From Porphyra umbilicalis (taxonomy: Eukaryota; Rhodophyta; Bangiophyceae; Bangiales; Bangiaceae), in assembly GCA_002049455.2 (NCBI GenBank), contig KV918818.1:62001-126000 (forward strand): a stretch of 64,000 nucleotides of DNA. The letters run 5' to 3'. Positions 32,448-43,294 of the stretch are shown piece after piece. The number at the start of each line of letters is the position of its first letter. Position 1 is the first letter of the stretch. The notes below the pieces were generated by a model. It saw only the letters and a program-made list of their open reading frames with translations, had not been told where the DNA came from and searched no databases. The position numbers and the translations under genes were made by a program.

Positions 32448-33852
32448 GGTCGGCGGCGCGTCGGGCGTGGCGGCGACGGGTGGGCGGGGGGGCGGGGGGG
32501 GGGCGGGCGCGCGGGCGACGCGGACACTACCACCCCCAGCGACGACGGCGCGCCTGCCCGACCCGCTCCGGGGATGTGCAGGGGCGCAACAAACACGACC
32601 ACCCGCCCGACGCCCGAGGCAGCAACGCGTCGCGGCGGCCGACGAGAAGACGAGCGACGGTGGCCGTGCCGTCTTTTCCCCCACACCCGCCCACGACGGG
32701 GGAGAGGAGGCCACGCACGCTGCGGCGCCTCCAAGACGGGGCGGTTAAAGGACGCGGGTGCGGCTTGGACTCGCCCCCGCGCGCCCAACCGCGACAGACC
32801 GACGCGCCGTGGCAGACGGCGCGGCGCCCACCCCGTCTGTCTATCGGCACCGGGGCGGGGGGGCGGCCACGACGCGCGGCGGGCGGCACAAGTTGACCGC
32901 ACGGGGCTCCCCCGCCGCCGCACGGAGGCAGCCGCGTCGGGCGGGCGTGGCCGTCGCGGCGCGCGCCACCGACCGAGGCGGCAGGGGGGGGGCGGCGGCG
33001 GCACACACCGCGGGGCGCCGCCGACACGGCCGCAGCGACCCTTTTGCCGGCATTGGGCAGCCACGCCCACACTCACGCCCTACCCCCTACCCCCCCCCCC
33101 CCCCCCCCCCCCGCCACGGGGCCACACCCACCCGCCACCGCCCCCCGCGCGGCGGCGGCAGCGCCCGCGGTGGGTCCGCGTCGCCCCCACGCCCGCGGTC
33201 GTCATCGGCGCGCCGCCCGCCCCATGTGGCGGGCGGCCGCACCCACCGCCGGCGGGCGACCGGCAGGCGGCGGTGGGTGGGGGGCGCTCGTGGCCGCCAC
33301 GGCCGCGTCACGGCGTCGGTACCGCCGGCGGCGGGGGTGCACCCGCCGTTTACGAGGGGGACAGCCCCATCCCCACCCGTGCGCCTCGGCTCAGGGCGGT
33401 CGGGGGGGGGGGGGCCGCGGGGGGGTCGGGCGGCCGCGTCGGCGGTGGTGACGCCCGAGACCGGGCGGACACGGGCGGCGGACGGGCGTGACGTGCCCGC
33501 GAGCGTGGCGGCGATGGCCTGGAGCAGTCGAATTCAACTGCCTCACCGTCGGTGAGTCACCGACCCAATGCGATGGCAAGCACAATTCGGACAGCCCAAA
33601 GTGCCTCGTGCTAACTTTTTAGCGGAATAGCGCAGCTTGCTGTAAAGCATGGCTGTGATCGGTTTCTCCGCGGAGAGCGTCCACGCTGGTGCCTGCGTCG
33701 CACGCCCACGGGGGTGCCCATAGTACGCCACTCGAGCACTGGTGCGCGACAAACGGGTCGCAGCAGGCCGCGCGCACCAGGTTATGTTGTACAAGTGCCG
33801 CGGAAGGCGCTGCCCCTGCTCCCACCCCGCGAGAAAGCATGGCGGCAAACAG
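32448..33852. other. GC-rich intergenic region, no supported gene
   Basis: It contains a C run of more than 20 bases near 33089-33112 and several G runs. From about 33530 to 33850 the GC content falls, which fits the 3' flank of the phosphoserine phosphatase gene. No coding signal is convincing. Confidence 0.35.
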
Positions 33853-35580
33853 CTAGGCGGATGCGACGACCCCTCGTCCGTTGGCCGCCCCACCCGCCCG
33901 CTCGGTGGTGGGCACGGGTGGCGGCACACGCGGCACCACCGGCTGTGGCCGGCCGCTCAACTCCTGCTGGTCGTCCTCTGAAAAGCCGAGGAGGTACAGC
34001 ACCGACTCGAGGCTCCGCTGATTAATCCGGAACGTCGCCGCCTCCTGCACCGCCGGCTTGGCGTTGAAGGCGATGCCGAGCCCCGCGACGGCGAGCATCG
34101 GTAAGTCGTTGGCGCCATCCCCAATCGCAATGACCTGGTTGAGAGAAATCCGCTCCTGCTGCGCAATGGTCATCAGCAGGTCCGCCTTGCGCTGCGCATT
34201 GACAATCGGCCCGACGGTGCGGCCGGTGAAGCGCCCGTCCTCCCCCACCTCCAGCTGGTTGGCGTAATCATAGTTGAGGCCGAGCTCCTTGCGCACGTGT
34301 TCGGTGATGGCGGTGAAGCCGCCCGAGATGACTGCCAGGCGGTAGCCAAGCTTTTTGAGTGACCGACACAGCTCGTGCGCGCCGTCAGTGTAGACAAGGT
34401 TGTCAATCACGTGGCGGAAGGCCGTCGCAGGGGTGCCCGCCAGCAGCGCCACCCGCTGGCGGAGGGACTCGTTAAAGTCGAGGCCGCCGCCCATGGCCGC
34501 GTGTGTGATGTCACGCACCGCCTCGTAGACGCCCGCGTGGCGGGCCAGCTCGTCAATCACCTCCTGCTGGATGAGGGTCGAGTCCATGTCCATGACGACC
34601 AGCCGCTTGGAGCGGCGGAGGACCGACTCGGCTTGAAGCGCCACGTCGACGCCTTGGCTCTTGCCAAACGTGTACAGGGCGGAGCGGAAGTCGGCCATGG
34701 CCTCGGCGTTGAAGCCGTGCACCGAGTCGCCAACGTCAACGTCCGTGCCGACCGCGTCGGGGTCGTCAAGCGCCCACGCCGAGGATTCGAGGTCGTCGCC
34801 CCCACCAGCATCACCGGCGGCGCCGTCACCCGACGGTGCGACGCCGGACACTGGCGCCGTCGTCGGGTTGCCAGCTGGGGCACCGACGTCACGCCAATTG
34901 GTGCCGTCCGCTTCGACCGCCAGCAACTCTGCCAGCGCCCCGCTCCGACGCCCAGCGCCCGGCGCATGGGAGATGCTTAGCTCCAAGCTCCGCAGCTGCC
35001 GCCGGCTCAGCCGCGTGATCTTGTCCGTGGAAAAGCCGCGCGCCTCGAGGAGCTCCCCGAGGGACTGCAAAAACCGGGGTGGCACCGCCTCCGCGCTGAG
35101 GAGCGTCAGCACATAGTTGGTAGATGGGAAGCAAGGCGACAGCCGCCGCACCCGCGTGTCGGACGTTGCCGCCGCCTGCGCTCCCGACGTTGGCGACACG
35201 GAGGGGAGGGAGCGGCCGCTCTCTGGGATGTCGAAATCAATCTTGGTGCCGACCTTCTTGGCCGCCAACAGGAGCTCCCGAAAGACCGACTGGGAGCGTG
35301 CGTCCATGCCCACCTCGAGCTCGACGGCGAGCGTCAGCCGCCGCCGCACCGACGTTTGGCGCACGTCGAGGATGTCAACGCCCGCGCGCGCGACGGCAGC
35401 CATGATGGCCGACGTGATGCCGGGGTGGTCCTTGCCACTGACGACAATGACGACGCGCTCCCGGTCGGCGGCGGCCACGGGGGGTGGGGGCGACATGCCC
35501 GTGGGTGCAGCGGACGCCATGGTGGATGGCTCGGCTTCGTTGAAGGCGCTACCGGCTCCTGTCTCGTCCGTTCCAGCCAT
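33853..35580 (-). CDS. serB: Phosphoserine phosphatase with two ACT domains
   Basis: This intronless gene encodes 575 residues and catalyses the last step of serine synthesis, O-phosphoserine to serine. I chose the ATG at 35580 because the open frame above it has no other ATG. The first ACT domain (about residues 38-90) starts RVVIVVSGKDHPG, and a second ACT-like domain (about 155-215) starts YVLTLLSAEAVPP; ACT pairs bind amino acids. The HAD phosphatase domain has the nucleophile motif DMDSTLIQQE near 330, SGGFTAITEHV near 420, AQRKADLL near 465 and GDGANDLPML near 490. This is the SerB layout. The C-terminal 30 residues are Pro/Arg-rich and extra. No clear transit peptide is seen; the first 35 residues are Ser/Ala/Pro-rich. 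It is divergent from the gene at 36031. Confidence 0.95.
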   Translation of the reverse strand: MAGTDETGAGSAFNEAEPSTMASAAPTGMSPPPPVAAADRERVVIVVSGKDHPGITSAIMAAVARAGVDILDVRQTSVRRRLTLAVELEVGMDARSQSVFRELLLAAKKVGTKIDFDIPESGRSLPSVSPTSGAQAAATSDTRVRRLSPCFPSTNYVLTLLSAEAVPPRFLQSLGELLEARGFSTDKITRLSRRQLRSLELSISHAPGAGRRSGALAELLAVEADGTNWRDVGAPAGNPTTAPVSGVAPSGDGAAGDAGGGDDLESSAWALDDPDAVGTDVDVGDSVHGFNAEAMADFRSALYTFGKSQGVDVALQAESVLRRSKRLVVMDMDSTLIQQEVIDELARHAGVYEAVRDITHAAMGGGLDFNESLRQRVALLAGTPATAFRHVIDNLVYTDGAHELCRSLKKLGYRLAVISGGFTAITEHVRKELGLNYDYANQLEVGEDGRFTGRTVGPIVNAQRKADLLMTIAQQERISLNQVIAIGDGANDLPMLAVAGLGIAFNAKPAVQEAATFRINQRSLESVLYLLGFSEDDQQELSGRPQPVVPRVPPPVPTTERAGGAANGRGVVASA

Positions 35581-36030
35581 GATGAAGATGAAGGTCAGGC
35601 GGTGGTGCACCACTGCCGGGGGAGGTTGGTCGTCACCAGAGCGGCGCGTCGGCCAGGTCGTAGGACATGGCCGTCTAGACGGCCAAGACGTCTCGGCCGG
35701 CACTCAACCTCCCGACACCACACCCCGAAAGATGCCCGCATCGGATCCGCTCAAAGCGAATCTCACAGACAACTCCTGAAAACTGCTAGACGACTGCGAT
35801 CGTAAGTCCAGCCTTGACGTCAGGATCAATGCCTCTGACACCGACCGCGCTGACGCGCCATCTGTCTGTGTCGGTTGCAGATCCGTCGGCCACCCATCCC
35901 CGTTGCCAACGCAAGCGAAGCCGCCGCGGGCTGGACGTCAACGTCAGCTACCGCACGGTAGCACCCTTTTGCGCCTCGACCCCCCCCCCCTCGCCTCCGA
36001 TCTATCCTCTCCACTTTTTCCCGCGTCGCC
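35581..36030. promoter_or_regulatory. Shared divergent promoter region (serB / acidic protein)
   Basis: The 450 bp between two divergent start codons must hold both promoters. The last 50 bases before 36031 are C/T-rich on the plus strand. No TATA box is obvious. Confidence 0.45.
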
Positions 36031-36686
36031 ATGGACTCTTCTGACGACGAGGACCTGGCGGCATTGGCGGCGGAGCTGGCCGGGTCGCCGCCCCCCTCCC
36101 CGCCCCGCAAGCGCCCCGCGCCGGCGGCGGCAGCGGCGGCGGCGCCCCCCCCCCCCCCCCCCGAAAGCTGTCATCCGCTGCCCCCACCACCCCCTCGGCC
36201 CACTCCCTCCTCTCCCCCGCCGCCCCCGCTGCCCCCCGCACGGACGGGGTGGGGTGCCTCGGGCTGCCGCCGACCGCCGCCGCCCGCCTGCGCGCCCTCC
36301 TCGCCGGCGACGCGCGGCGGGTCGGGCCCGCCGCCACCGGTGGGGGCCACCTCAGCGCTGCCTACCGGGGTGTGGACCTGGCGGCGGTGTGGGTTGCCGG
36401 CGGCTCGGCGAGCGCCGCCGGCCGGTCGGCGCCGCCGGCGCTCGACGCGTCGGCCGCCGCGGCGCTCGCCGTCGCCGCCGCCCGGTCGGCGTGTGGGCGG
36501 GCGGGCGTCGGGCCTGAGGCGACAGAGGGCCTCCTCGGCGCCGTCGGCGGCCCCGGGGGGGTCGGCGAAGCGTACGAGGCGGAGCTGACCAAGGCGCTGT
36601 CGACGCGCGTCGGCGCGGGCGGCGGGGACTGGGAGCGGTGTCCACAGGCGGTGGAGCGGTTTGGCCGAGGCGGGGGGGGGAGGTGA
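36031..36686 (+). CDS. Small acidic-start, Pro/Ala-rich protein, family unknown
   Basis: The ATG at 36031 (gccatggac) starts MDSSDDEDLAALAAELAG, an acidic helix, followed by Pro-rich low complexity. After a C run near 36150 the frame changes and continues GLPPTAAARLRALLAGDARR, then AALAVAAARSACGRAGVG and GEAYEAELTKALSTRVG, ending at 36686. The C-terminal half looks like a folded helical domain of about 130 residues. The frame change again coincides with a homopolymer. I recognise no family. Confidence 0.5.
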
Positions 36687-36880
36687 GCGCGCCGTTGCGT
36701 GGCTGCCCGGCGGGTGGGGGGAGTGGGTGCTGTGCAGCGACCCCATGTGGGCCGTTGGTTGCCATGAGAGGGGGACTAGCGCAGCGAGCAACAAACTCCG
36801 TACGAGCTCCCAATGGCCACCACTACTGTACACCAACGACCACACCCAACCACCCGTGCATTTCTCCCCAGTGCCGAGCC

Positions 36881-37796
36881 CTACACGTCGACGAGCAGCT
36901 CGTCGCGTACCTTGGCCACGGCCTTCTCGTCCACGCCGACCACCCCCGCGACGGCCAACCCAAATTCGATCGCCGTGGCAGGCCCCTGGGAGGTCACCAC
37001 CCGCGCGCCGTCGTCGACGACGACCCGCGTGGTGCCGCGCTTCGTGCCGTTGACCGACTCCCCGATGGACGGGTACCACGTGGCGGCGGCGGGGAGGAGC
37101 CCGTGGGCGTTGAGGACGACAAATGGGGCCGCGCAGATGGCGCCGATCCACTTGCCGGCGGCGGACTGCATGGTGCGGCGTGCATCCAGGCAAGTGAACA
37201 GCACGGGAATGACATGAAAAACAGCAGGCGTCCAGGGAATGTGCTCGCGTGGTCAGGACAGCCCTGGAGGGAGCCACAAAGCAGCTATTCAACACGAAGA
37301 GCAAGACTTTCGACAACCGAAGCAACACATGCGGGCCAAGGGAAACGGAAAGTTCCGCACGTACCTGCTCCTTCAAGCGCGAAATGAGTTCCGGAGTATC
37401 CGACAGGGTCTGGGCACCTGAGAGCAGAGAAACAAGAGCACAGGTGACCAGCAAGCGTTGGCGACCACATTTCAGCAACCACACCAGCCGCAAGCAGAAA
37501 AACAAACAGCAAGAGCCCGACACACCCACCATTGCTCGAATAGCAGCGCGCGGCGGCATACCTGGCATCCCCCCAGGCAGCGCAATGGCATTCCAAGACG
37601 ACCCGGCAGCCGCTAGGGTCACATCGCACACCACACGGGTGCCACGAGAGCCCTTGATGACGGGCGCGTCGCCGAGGGTGTCCGTCTCCACGGACGCGAG
37701 CGTAACGTCGACGCCGCAGCGGCGGAGGACGTTGACAAGGCAGACGGCTTCCAGCTCCTCCGAGCCATTGGCCAGGGGCACCAGGACGGACGGCAT
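36881..37796 (-). CDS. PARK7: DJ-1/PARK7-type protein, three exons
   Basis: The exons are 37562-37796, 37365-37417 and 36881-37165, giving 190 residues, the usual DJ-1 length. The start SVLVPLANGSEELEAV carries Glu16, matching human Glu18. PGGMPG joins across intron 1 to AQTLSDTPELISRLKEQ, then across intron 2 to SAAGKWIGAICAAP, where Cys107 in the nucleophile elbow matches the redox-active Cys106 of DJ-1. The family includes glyoxalase/deglycase-like and oxidative-stress proteins. The end VAKVRDELLVDV has no added targeting signal, so a cytosolic place is likely. The introns have GTATGC and GTACGT donors. The gene is divergent from the Zim17-type gene. Confidence 0.93.
37166..37364 (-). other. 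Intron 2 of the DJ-1 gene
   Basis: 199 nt with donor gtacgt and acceptor atgcag. The junction gives KEQ-SAAGKWIGAICAAP without a gap. Confidence 0.85.
37418..37561 (-). other. Intron 1 of the DJ-1 gene
   Basis: 144 nt with donor gtatgc and acceptor ctctcag. The junction restores the conserved PGGMPGAQTL. Confidence 0.85.
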
Positions 37797-38319
37797 GATG
37801 GATATGAACTATGAGGCTAGGATAGGCGCTGCGTGGCAGGTAAAACTCGTGGGCGACAGGCGGCGGTAGCAAACAAGAAGCGTGCAAGGCACGTCACCGA
37901 GGAGAGCACTGTACAGTACTGTACTCGGCTGCTGCGGATCAAGAGTGAGCCACCAGGAATGTTCTGCAGTCGTCAACACTGTTGAACCAGAGCGAAGGGG
38001 GGCCACTTCATCGTCTGCACTACCCATAGACGAGTGCCCCCGCCAGATTTTGGGCCGAACGCGGCCAATGCAAGCTGTGCGCTGCATTGTTTGGTCACAT
38101 CTTTCACCTTCTCGACGCTTCCATCCTTCCACATTCTCCGCTCTTTGGACATCTACATTTTTCCGTTTCTTGTTCTCCCGCTTTTCCTCTGCTCGTCTCT
38201 TTATCCATTTGCACTTGTGGCCTTTACTGCTTCCGTCGCCCTCTATCTCTCCACGCCTCTCCCGCCCTTGTTCACCTGCCTCACTTCATCTCCTGCTTTC
38301 CCCTGCGGCGCTCCCCACC
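37797..38319. promoter_or_regulatory. Shared divergent promoter (DJ-1 / Zim17-type)
   Basis: This is the 523 bp between two ATGs. It contains the 14-bp perfect palindrome gtacagtactgtac at 37911-37924. From about 38095 to 38318 the plus strand is strongly pyrimidine-rich, the longest such leader in the window. Confidence 0.5.
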
Positions 38320-39291
38320 ATGGCTACGACCGCCTCTGCCTTTACTGGGCTGGGCGCCTTCCAGCTGCCTGCCCGCCACCCTCTGGTGCGCCGGCGCCCC
38401 TGCGCGAGGCCACCCCCCCCTCCAATGGCTGCTGCCAACAAGGGCAACAACCGGGCGCTCCCCTCCTACTCGGCCAGGGGCTTTGGCTCCCCTTCCCCCT
38501 CCTCTGGCCGCCACCGTCGAGGCAGTGGCGACGGGGGTGCGACTAGTGGTGAGGCGGCTTCGGTAGATGGTGGGGACGGGACCCTGGGCTTTGTCGGCAA
38601 TGACAAGATGCACATCATGTTCACGTGCGGCGTGTGCGACACACGCATCTCCAAGCCCATCTCTCGCACGAGCTACGAGAAGGGCGTGGTGCTCATCCAG
38701 TGTCCGAGTTGTGAAAAGTACGTTCTGCAGCTCTTGTCGGCTATGAATTCTCCATATGTAGGTCGGGCGCGCTGCTCCCCGTCGCTGCTAGGGTTCTCGG
38801 GCGCTGGTACTGGGGCGTTCAAGTCGGCCGCTGACAGCGAGGTCTGCATGTTTTAATTCGTGTTTGTCATCTTGGCACTGGCTGCTTGGTTTGCGTGTTG
38901 TTTCGACAGGCGCCACGTCATTGCAGACAATCTTGGTCACTTCTCCCAGCTGACGGGCGGCAAAAAGAACGTGGAAGAGATGGTTGGGGGCCAGGTCACC
39001 CGTGTGAACACTGACGTGTACAATTTGGAAAGGCTGTTGGCTGGTACGTTTGGCTGTGTCAAGTTCCTCTACTCTTCTTGTTGGGTGTGGCTTGTTTTCC
39101 ATGAGTATGTGGTGTGTGCAACATGCTGGACGCTGACGTACTTGTATGTTCTCATCCTGACTGATTTCTTCTACGCAGATGACCTGAAGGGGTCGGCCGC
39201 TGTGACTGACGTGGATGCAACATCACCGGCTAGTGAAGACGCTAAGGGTGATGGAGGCTCGGCCGGCGGAAACCCCAGCGCAACTAAATGA
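38320..39291 (+). CDS. DNLZ: Zim17/DNL-type zinc-finger protein, organelle-targeted
   Basis: The exons are 38320-38717, 38910-39043 and 39179-39291, giving 214 residues. The first 45 residues (TTASAFTGLGAFQLPARHP, then RRRPCAR) look like an organelle transit peptide, plastid or mitochondrial. The DNL zinc finger has FTCGVCDTRISKPISRTSYE, with Cys pairs near residues 103-106 and 128-131, followed by HVIADNLGHF. Zim17/HEP proteins keep organellar Hsp70 soluble. The signature DNL tripeptide is present, right after intron 1. The C-terminus is an acidic Ser/Gly tail. Both introns start GTACGT. Plant plastids and mitochondria each have such a protein; the sequence does not say which organelle. Confidence 0.93.
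38718..38909 (+). other. Intron 1 of the Zim17-type gene
   Basis: 192 nt, donor gtacgt, acceptor cgacag. The junction restores the conserved stretch EKRHVIADNLG. Confidence 0.9.
39044..39178 (+). other. Intron 2 of the Zim17-type gene
   Basis: 135 nt, donor gtacgt, acceptor tacgcag. It joins LLA to DDLKG. Confidence 0.85.
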
Positions 39292-39912
39292 CTGGAAGCT
39301 CTCATTTGGGTTTGTTGGGCAGACGTTTGCGGCGGCGGCGACCGCCTTTTTGTGGGGGCAGTGTTTTTTTCACAAAAAGAAGAACCTGGTGCTGCCGAGA
39401 ACACGCCGATGGGTCAACGTCAATGGGATGAAGGTATCGTGCGATGCGGTGGTTTTACAAGAAGGATTGGCGCACTGAAGTGAGGTGTGGTGCTGTGTCG
39501 TGGTGTGTGCGCCTGTTCTTCGGTGGATCCCTGAGGCTGTTGTGTTGCATCTGAGGCAAGCCCGTTGCCTTGGCTGGCGCGCGCCCCATCGCAAGGGCAC
39601 TTGCAACCCAATAGAGAAGCGGTGCCTGTTGTTGATTTTTTTTCTCCCTCTTGGTTTTGTGACGCACTCCATCGCATGCGGCGGCCCAGCGCGACACGAC
39701 GGCAGGTCCTGCTTCGCGTCCGTCGTCGCCGACGCGGACCATCGTCTGACGCAGTCACCTGTATTGTGAACCACGCTGTATTAATAGTTGATCCGATCTC
39801 CTCGCGCTCCAAAGTCCCCGCCATATTTAGGATATGTGTTTCCGCGCTCAACCTCGTCGCGCCGCGCGTCCATGTCGCCAGCGCGATCCCACGCGCCGCG
39901 CCGCTCCCGCCA
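39292..39912. promoter_or_regulatory. 3' flank and upstream region of the TOC-type gene
   Basis: Positions 39292-39480 fit a 3' UTR. Positions 39770-39830 are AT-richer (gtattaatagttgatccg, atatttaggatatg), the best place for a promoter. No coding signal beyond shadows was seen. Confidence 0.35.
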
Positions 39913-42900
39913 ATGTCGTCGGCTTCCTCGACAGCGGCTGCACCGTCGGAAGCTACCCCACCCCCCCCTTCTCCTCATGGCGAGGGGCTACCTCCGTCCC
40001 CAGAGGCGCTTGCGGGTGGGCCCTGGTGTTGCGCCGGCAGCCGCTCGGGCGTCCTCAACGGCCTGCCGTTTGCCGCCTACGAGCGGCTGCTCACCGCCCT
40101 GAGCGTTTCCGACGTTGCCGCCAGCGACGCGAGCACCTACGTCCTCGTGCGGCCGACGGGCACGGCTTCCAGCCCGGTATCATCGCCGGCCCGCGTCAGC
40201 AGCGCCCCGGGGGCGGCGGCCGCCGACCGCCCGCTGCGGCAACCGCCGCCCGCGCCCCCCGACGGCGGCGGCAGCGTCTCGCCCCCCCCCCCCGCCCCGA
40301 CGGGGGCGACGAAATCACGGCGCGCGCACCTCGCGGTTCCCCCCCCACCCCCCCTCCCCCCCTTCCCCCCCTCCCTTGGCGGGTCGGACGTCACCCCTCC
40401 CCCCCCCCCACCCCCCCGGCGGTCGCCCTCCCCCTCCGCGCCACCGTCGCGCGCGTCTTCCCCCCCGGCGGCCCCCACGCGGCCATCCTCTCCCCCCCCC
40501 CACCGCCGTCGCGGAGCGCCTCGTGCGCGGGTGGCTCGCCGGCCGCCTCGGGTCCCCCCTCGAGCCGACGCGCCCCCTCGTCGACAGCCTCGTCAATGGC
40601 CTCGCCCTGTGTGTGGCGGCGGGCTGCGCGCCGCCCGCCTCCCCACCGGGGGTGACGGACGCGGCGCTCCTCGCCGCCGCCAACGTGCCAACGTTTTTGG
40701 CGCGCGCACGGTCGCTCGGCGTGCCCGCCGCCGAGCGCTTTGGCGTCGACGACCTCGTCGGCCGCCGCGACCTCCCGCGCGTCCTCCGCTGTGTGGCCGC
40801 CGTCGCGCGGTCGGTAGACGCGGCGGGGTGGGCGGGTGTGGTGCGGGGGGAGGCCGAGGCGGCCGCGGCCGGGGGGGGGGGGGGGGTGCGGCGGCGACCG
40901 CCGCACCTGCGGTCGCCGCCGCCGCGGTTGCCGACGCTACCACGGAGGGCGACGGGGCGTGGGGGGGCGTCGGCGTGGCGCCGCCGCCCGGACCCGTGCC
41001 CGTGCCGGAAGTGTGGACGGCGGCGGACGAGGTGGATGAGGTGTGGGCGGGTGACGACCACGTCGCCGCCCTCGTCGGTGCCGTCACTGCCGCGCGTGCG
41101 GCGGCCGCCGACGCGGCGGCCGTCGCGGCCGCCGCGGCGGATGGCGCCGACGCCGGCGCTGGCGTCCACGACCGTGGCAGCGGCAGCGGTGGCGGCGGCG
41201 ACGGTGGCGGGCGCAGCGGTGGCGGCAGGGGGTCTCCCGAGCTCGGCATCCTCGTCGTTGGCGCCGCCGGCGCCGGCAAGTCCGCCACCCTCAACCGCCT
41301 CTTTGGCCGCACGCTCTTTTCGGAACACCACAACCTGTCGTTTTGGGTGCCGCCGCCGTGGCCCCCGCCGTCGCCGCCGCCGCCCCCGCCTTTTGCCGCC
41401 GCGACTGGGGGGGGGAGCTCCCGTGCCGCCACCGACGGGGGGCACCGCACGCCGGCGTCGGGTGGAGATGTGGCGAGGAGCCCCGCCTCGGACGGTGGGT
41501 GGGGTGCGGCGGGGGGGCGCATGACGTCCGACCACGCCCCGCCGCCGCCCGTGGTCGGGCCCCCGCCTGGTGACACTGACGGTGGCCTGCTGCCACCCCC
41601 CCTGCCCATGTCGCTGCCGCCATCAGCGGCGGGGCTGGTCGGCGGCAGCGCCGGTGGGGGCGACAACGGCCGTGGCCGGCGCCGCCGTCGGGCGTTGCCT
41701 CTCCCCCTCGACTCCCCCCCCCCCCCCCCCCCCCCCGACACCCCCCCCCCCCCCCTCTGTCGGCAGCCCGTACCCCCCCTCGCCGACGCTCTCCTCTGCC
41801 AGCGGCAGCGGGAGTGACAGCCCCCTCACCCCCCCCTCCACGTCGGTCGCAACGACCACCGCCTCGGCGGTCGCCCTCGGCTGGCGCCGCCGCCGCGCCG
41901 CCGTTGCCGTCGCCGCCGCAGACGGCGCGCCCGTCACCGCCGGCGTCCGCGGCGCGTCGTCGACGCCCGCCGGCGCGGTCGTCAAAGTCGCTGGCGTGAC
42001 GCTGCGGGTGACCGAACTCCCGGCCACCGCGCCGGTCGTGACGGGCGTGCCGACCGACGGGTCGGGGGGGGAAGCGTTTGCCAATACGGGGGGGGTGGCC
42101 GCCGCCCGCGCGGCGCTGGGGGGGGGGGGGCGCCCCCACCGACCGCCCTGGTGGGGGAGGGCGACGACGGCTGGGCCGCCGCCGTGTGGGGGGGGGAGCC
42201 GCCGCTGCGGCGGCGCCACCGCCCGCCTTTTCACGCCGTGCTGCTCGTCGAGCGGCTCGACTTTGGCGGGGCGGGGGGGGGGGGGGGGGGCGGCCGCCGC
42301 CGCCGCAGCCGCCGCCGCCGCCGCCCCGTGGCGGCGCGCCACCCGCCGCCACAAACGCGCGGCCGGCGGCGCGGCGGGGGTGGACGCCCCCGTGGGCGCG
42401 GTCCCCGACCGAGCGCCCCTACTGCGACGTGCAGCGGCTGTTTGGGCGGGCGGTGTGGGCGCGGGTGGTGGTGGTGCTGACGCACGGGGCGGATTTGCCG
42501 CCGCCGCCCTCGACGGGCGCGGCGGCGAGCGAGGGCGACGGCGGCGCAGCGGCGAGCGAGGGCGGCGGCGGCGCAGCGGCGGCGGCGGCGGCGGCAGCGG
42601 CGACTACGACGGCCGCGGCGGTCGCCGCGCACGTTGCCGCCGTGCAAGCGACGGTGCGGCGGGTGAGTGGCCTCCGTGACGCCACCGTGCGGGTGGTGCT
42701 CGTTGACAATGCGGCGGCGGGTGGCGGCGGCGGCGACGGCGGTGGCAGCAGCGGCGGCGGCGACTCGTCGGCAGCGGCAAGCGGCGGCGACGGCGCGTGG
42801 CCTGGCACGGCCACGTCGGTAGCGGCGGCGGCGGCGGCCGCCGGCGTCGCGGTCGGCACTGCCGCGCTCGGCGCGGCGGTGGCGGCGGCGGCGTCCACCC

Positions 42901-42995
42901 CGGCGCCGCCGCTCGTCGTCGGCCGCGCGCGGTCGCTGTGGGAAAAGGTCGCGGCGGCGGCTTGTGTGATTGCGGTTGTGTGGCAGCTCATCTAA
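39913..42995 (+). CDS. TOC34-like tail-anchored GTPase with an N-terminal calponin-homology domain
   Basis: The ATG at 39913 starts a Ser/Pro-rich leader. At about 40510-40850 a calponin-homology-like domain reads LVRGWLAGRLG, LVNGLALC, NVPTFLARARSLGVP, FGVDDLV and LPRVLRCVAAV. The GTPase follows: P-loop VGAAGAGKSATLNRLFG near 41260, a Pro/Gly-rich insert in place of switch I, VAGVTLRVTELPA as the switch II strand without the usual DTPG, FHAVLLVERLD near 42235, VVVVLTHGADLPP near 42470 and VRVVLVDNAA near 42690. The last three match TOC34/159 GTPases of the chloroplast outer envelope. The end WEKVAAAACVIAVVWQLI is a C-terminal membrane anchor. Coding changes frame at least five times, always at C/G runs, so the sequence is provisional. 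CH modules bind actin or microtubules; a fusion to a TOC GTPase is unusual. The roles are inferred. Confidence 0.65.
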
Positions 42996-43294
42996 CAGCG
43001 CGGGGGGGCGGGGGGGAGAGGCGCCGCACTGCGGGTGGTCGTGACGATCGTGCGTCGGGGCCCGCGGCGGTGCCACCTAACTTTGTTTTTTGTCTCGCCC
43101 GCGGCCCGCGCAACGCCACGGCACAGGTGTGGTGCGATCGCACGCTGCCGCTCGCGCGCGCCGCCGCCGCCGCCGCCGGCGACCGCACAGCGCGTCTCTT
43201 GTTAACGAAAATCAAGCGGGCGGCGGCGCTCTCCCGTCGGTACAACCCCCCCCACGCCCCCCCCCCCCCCCCCCCCCCCCCAAAGCCGCTGCTT
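42996..43294. other. Short convergent spacer
   Basis: It lies between the stop of the TOC-type gene and the likely stop of the DUF218 gene, with long C runs near 43259-43280. No gene is supported. Confidence 0.35.

Noticed and set aside
30645-33491. Plus-strand open frame of 948 codons
   Set aside because: It is Arg/Gly/Pro shadow. The minus strand carries the hydrophobic helices and an acidic end.
39913-42995. Programmed frameshifting as the cause of the frame changes
   Set aside because: The changes occur in many unrelated genes, always at long G/C runs and several times per gene, which fits homopolymer miscounts far better.
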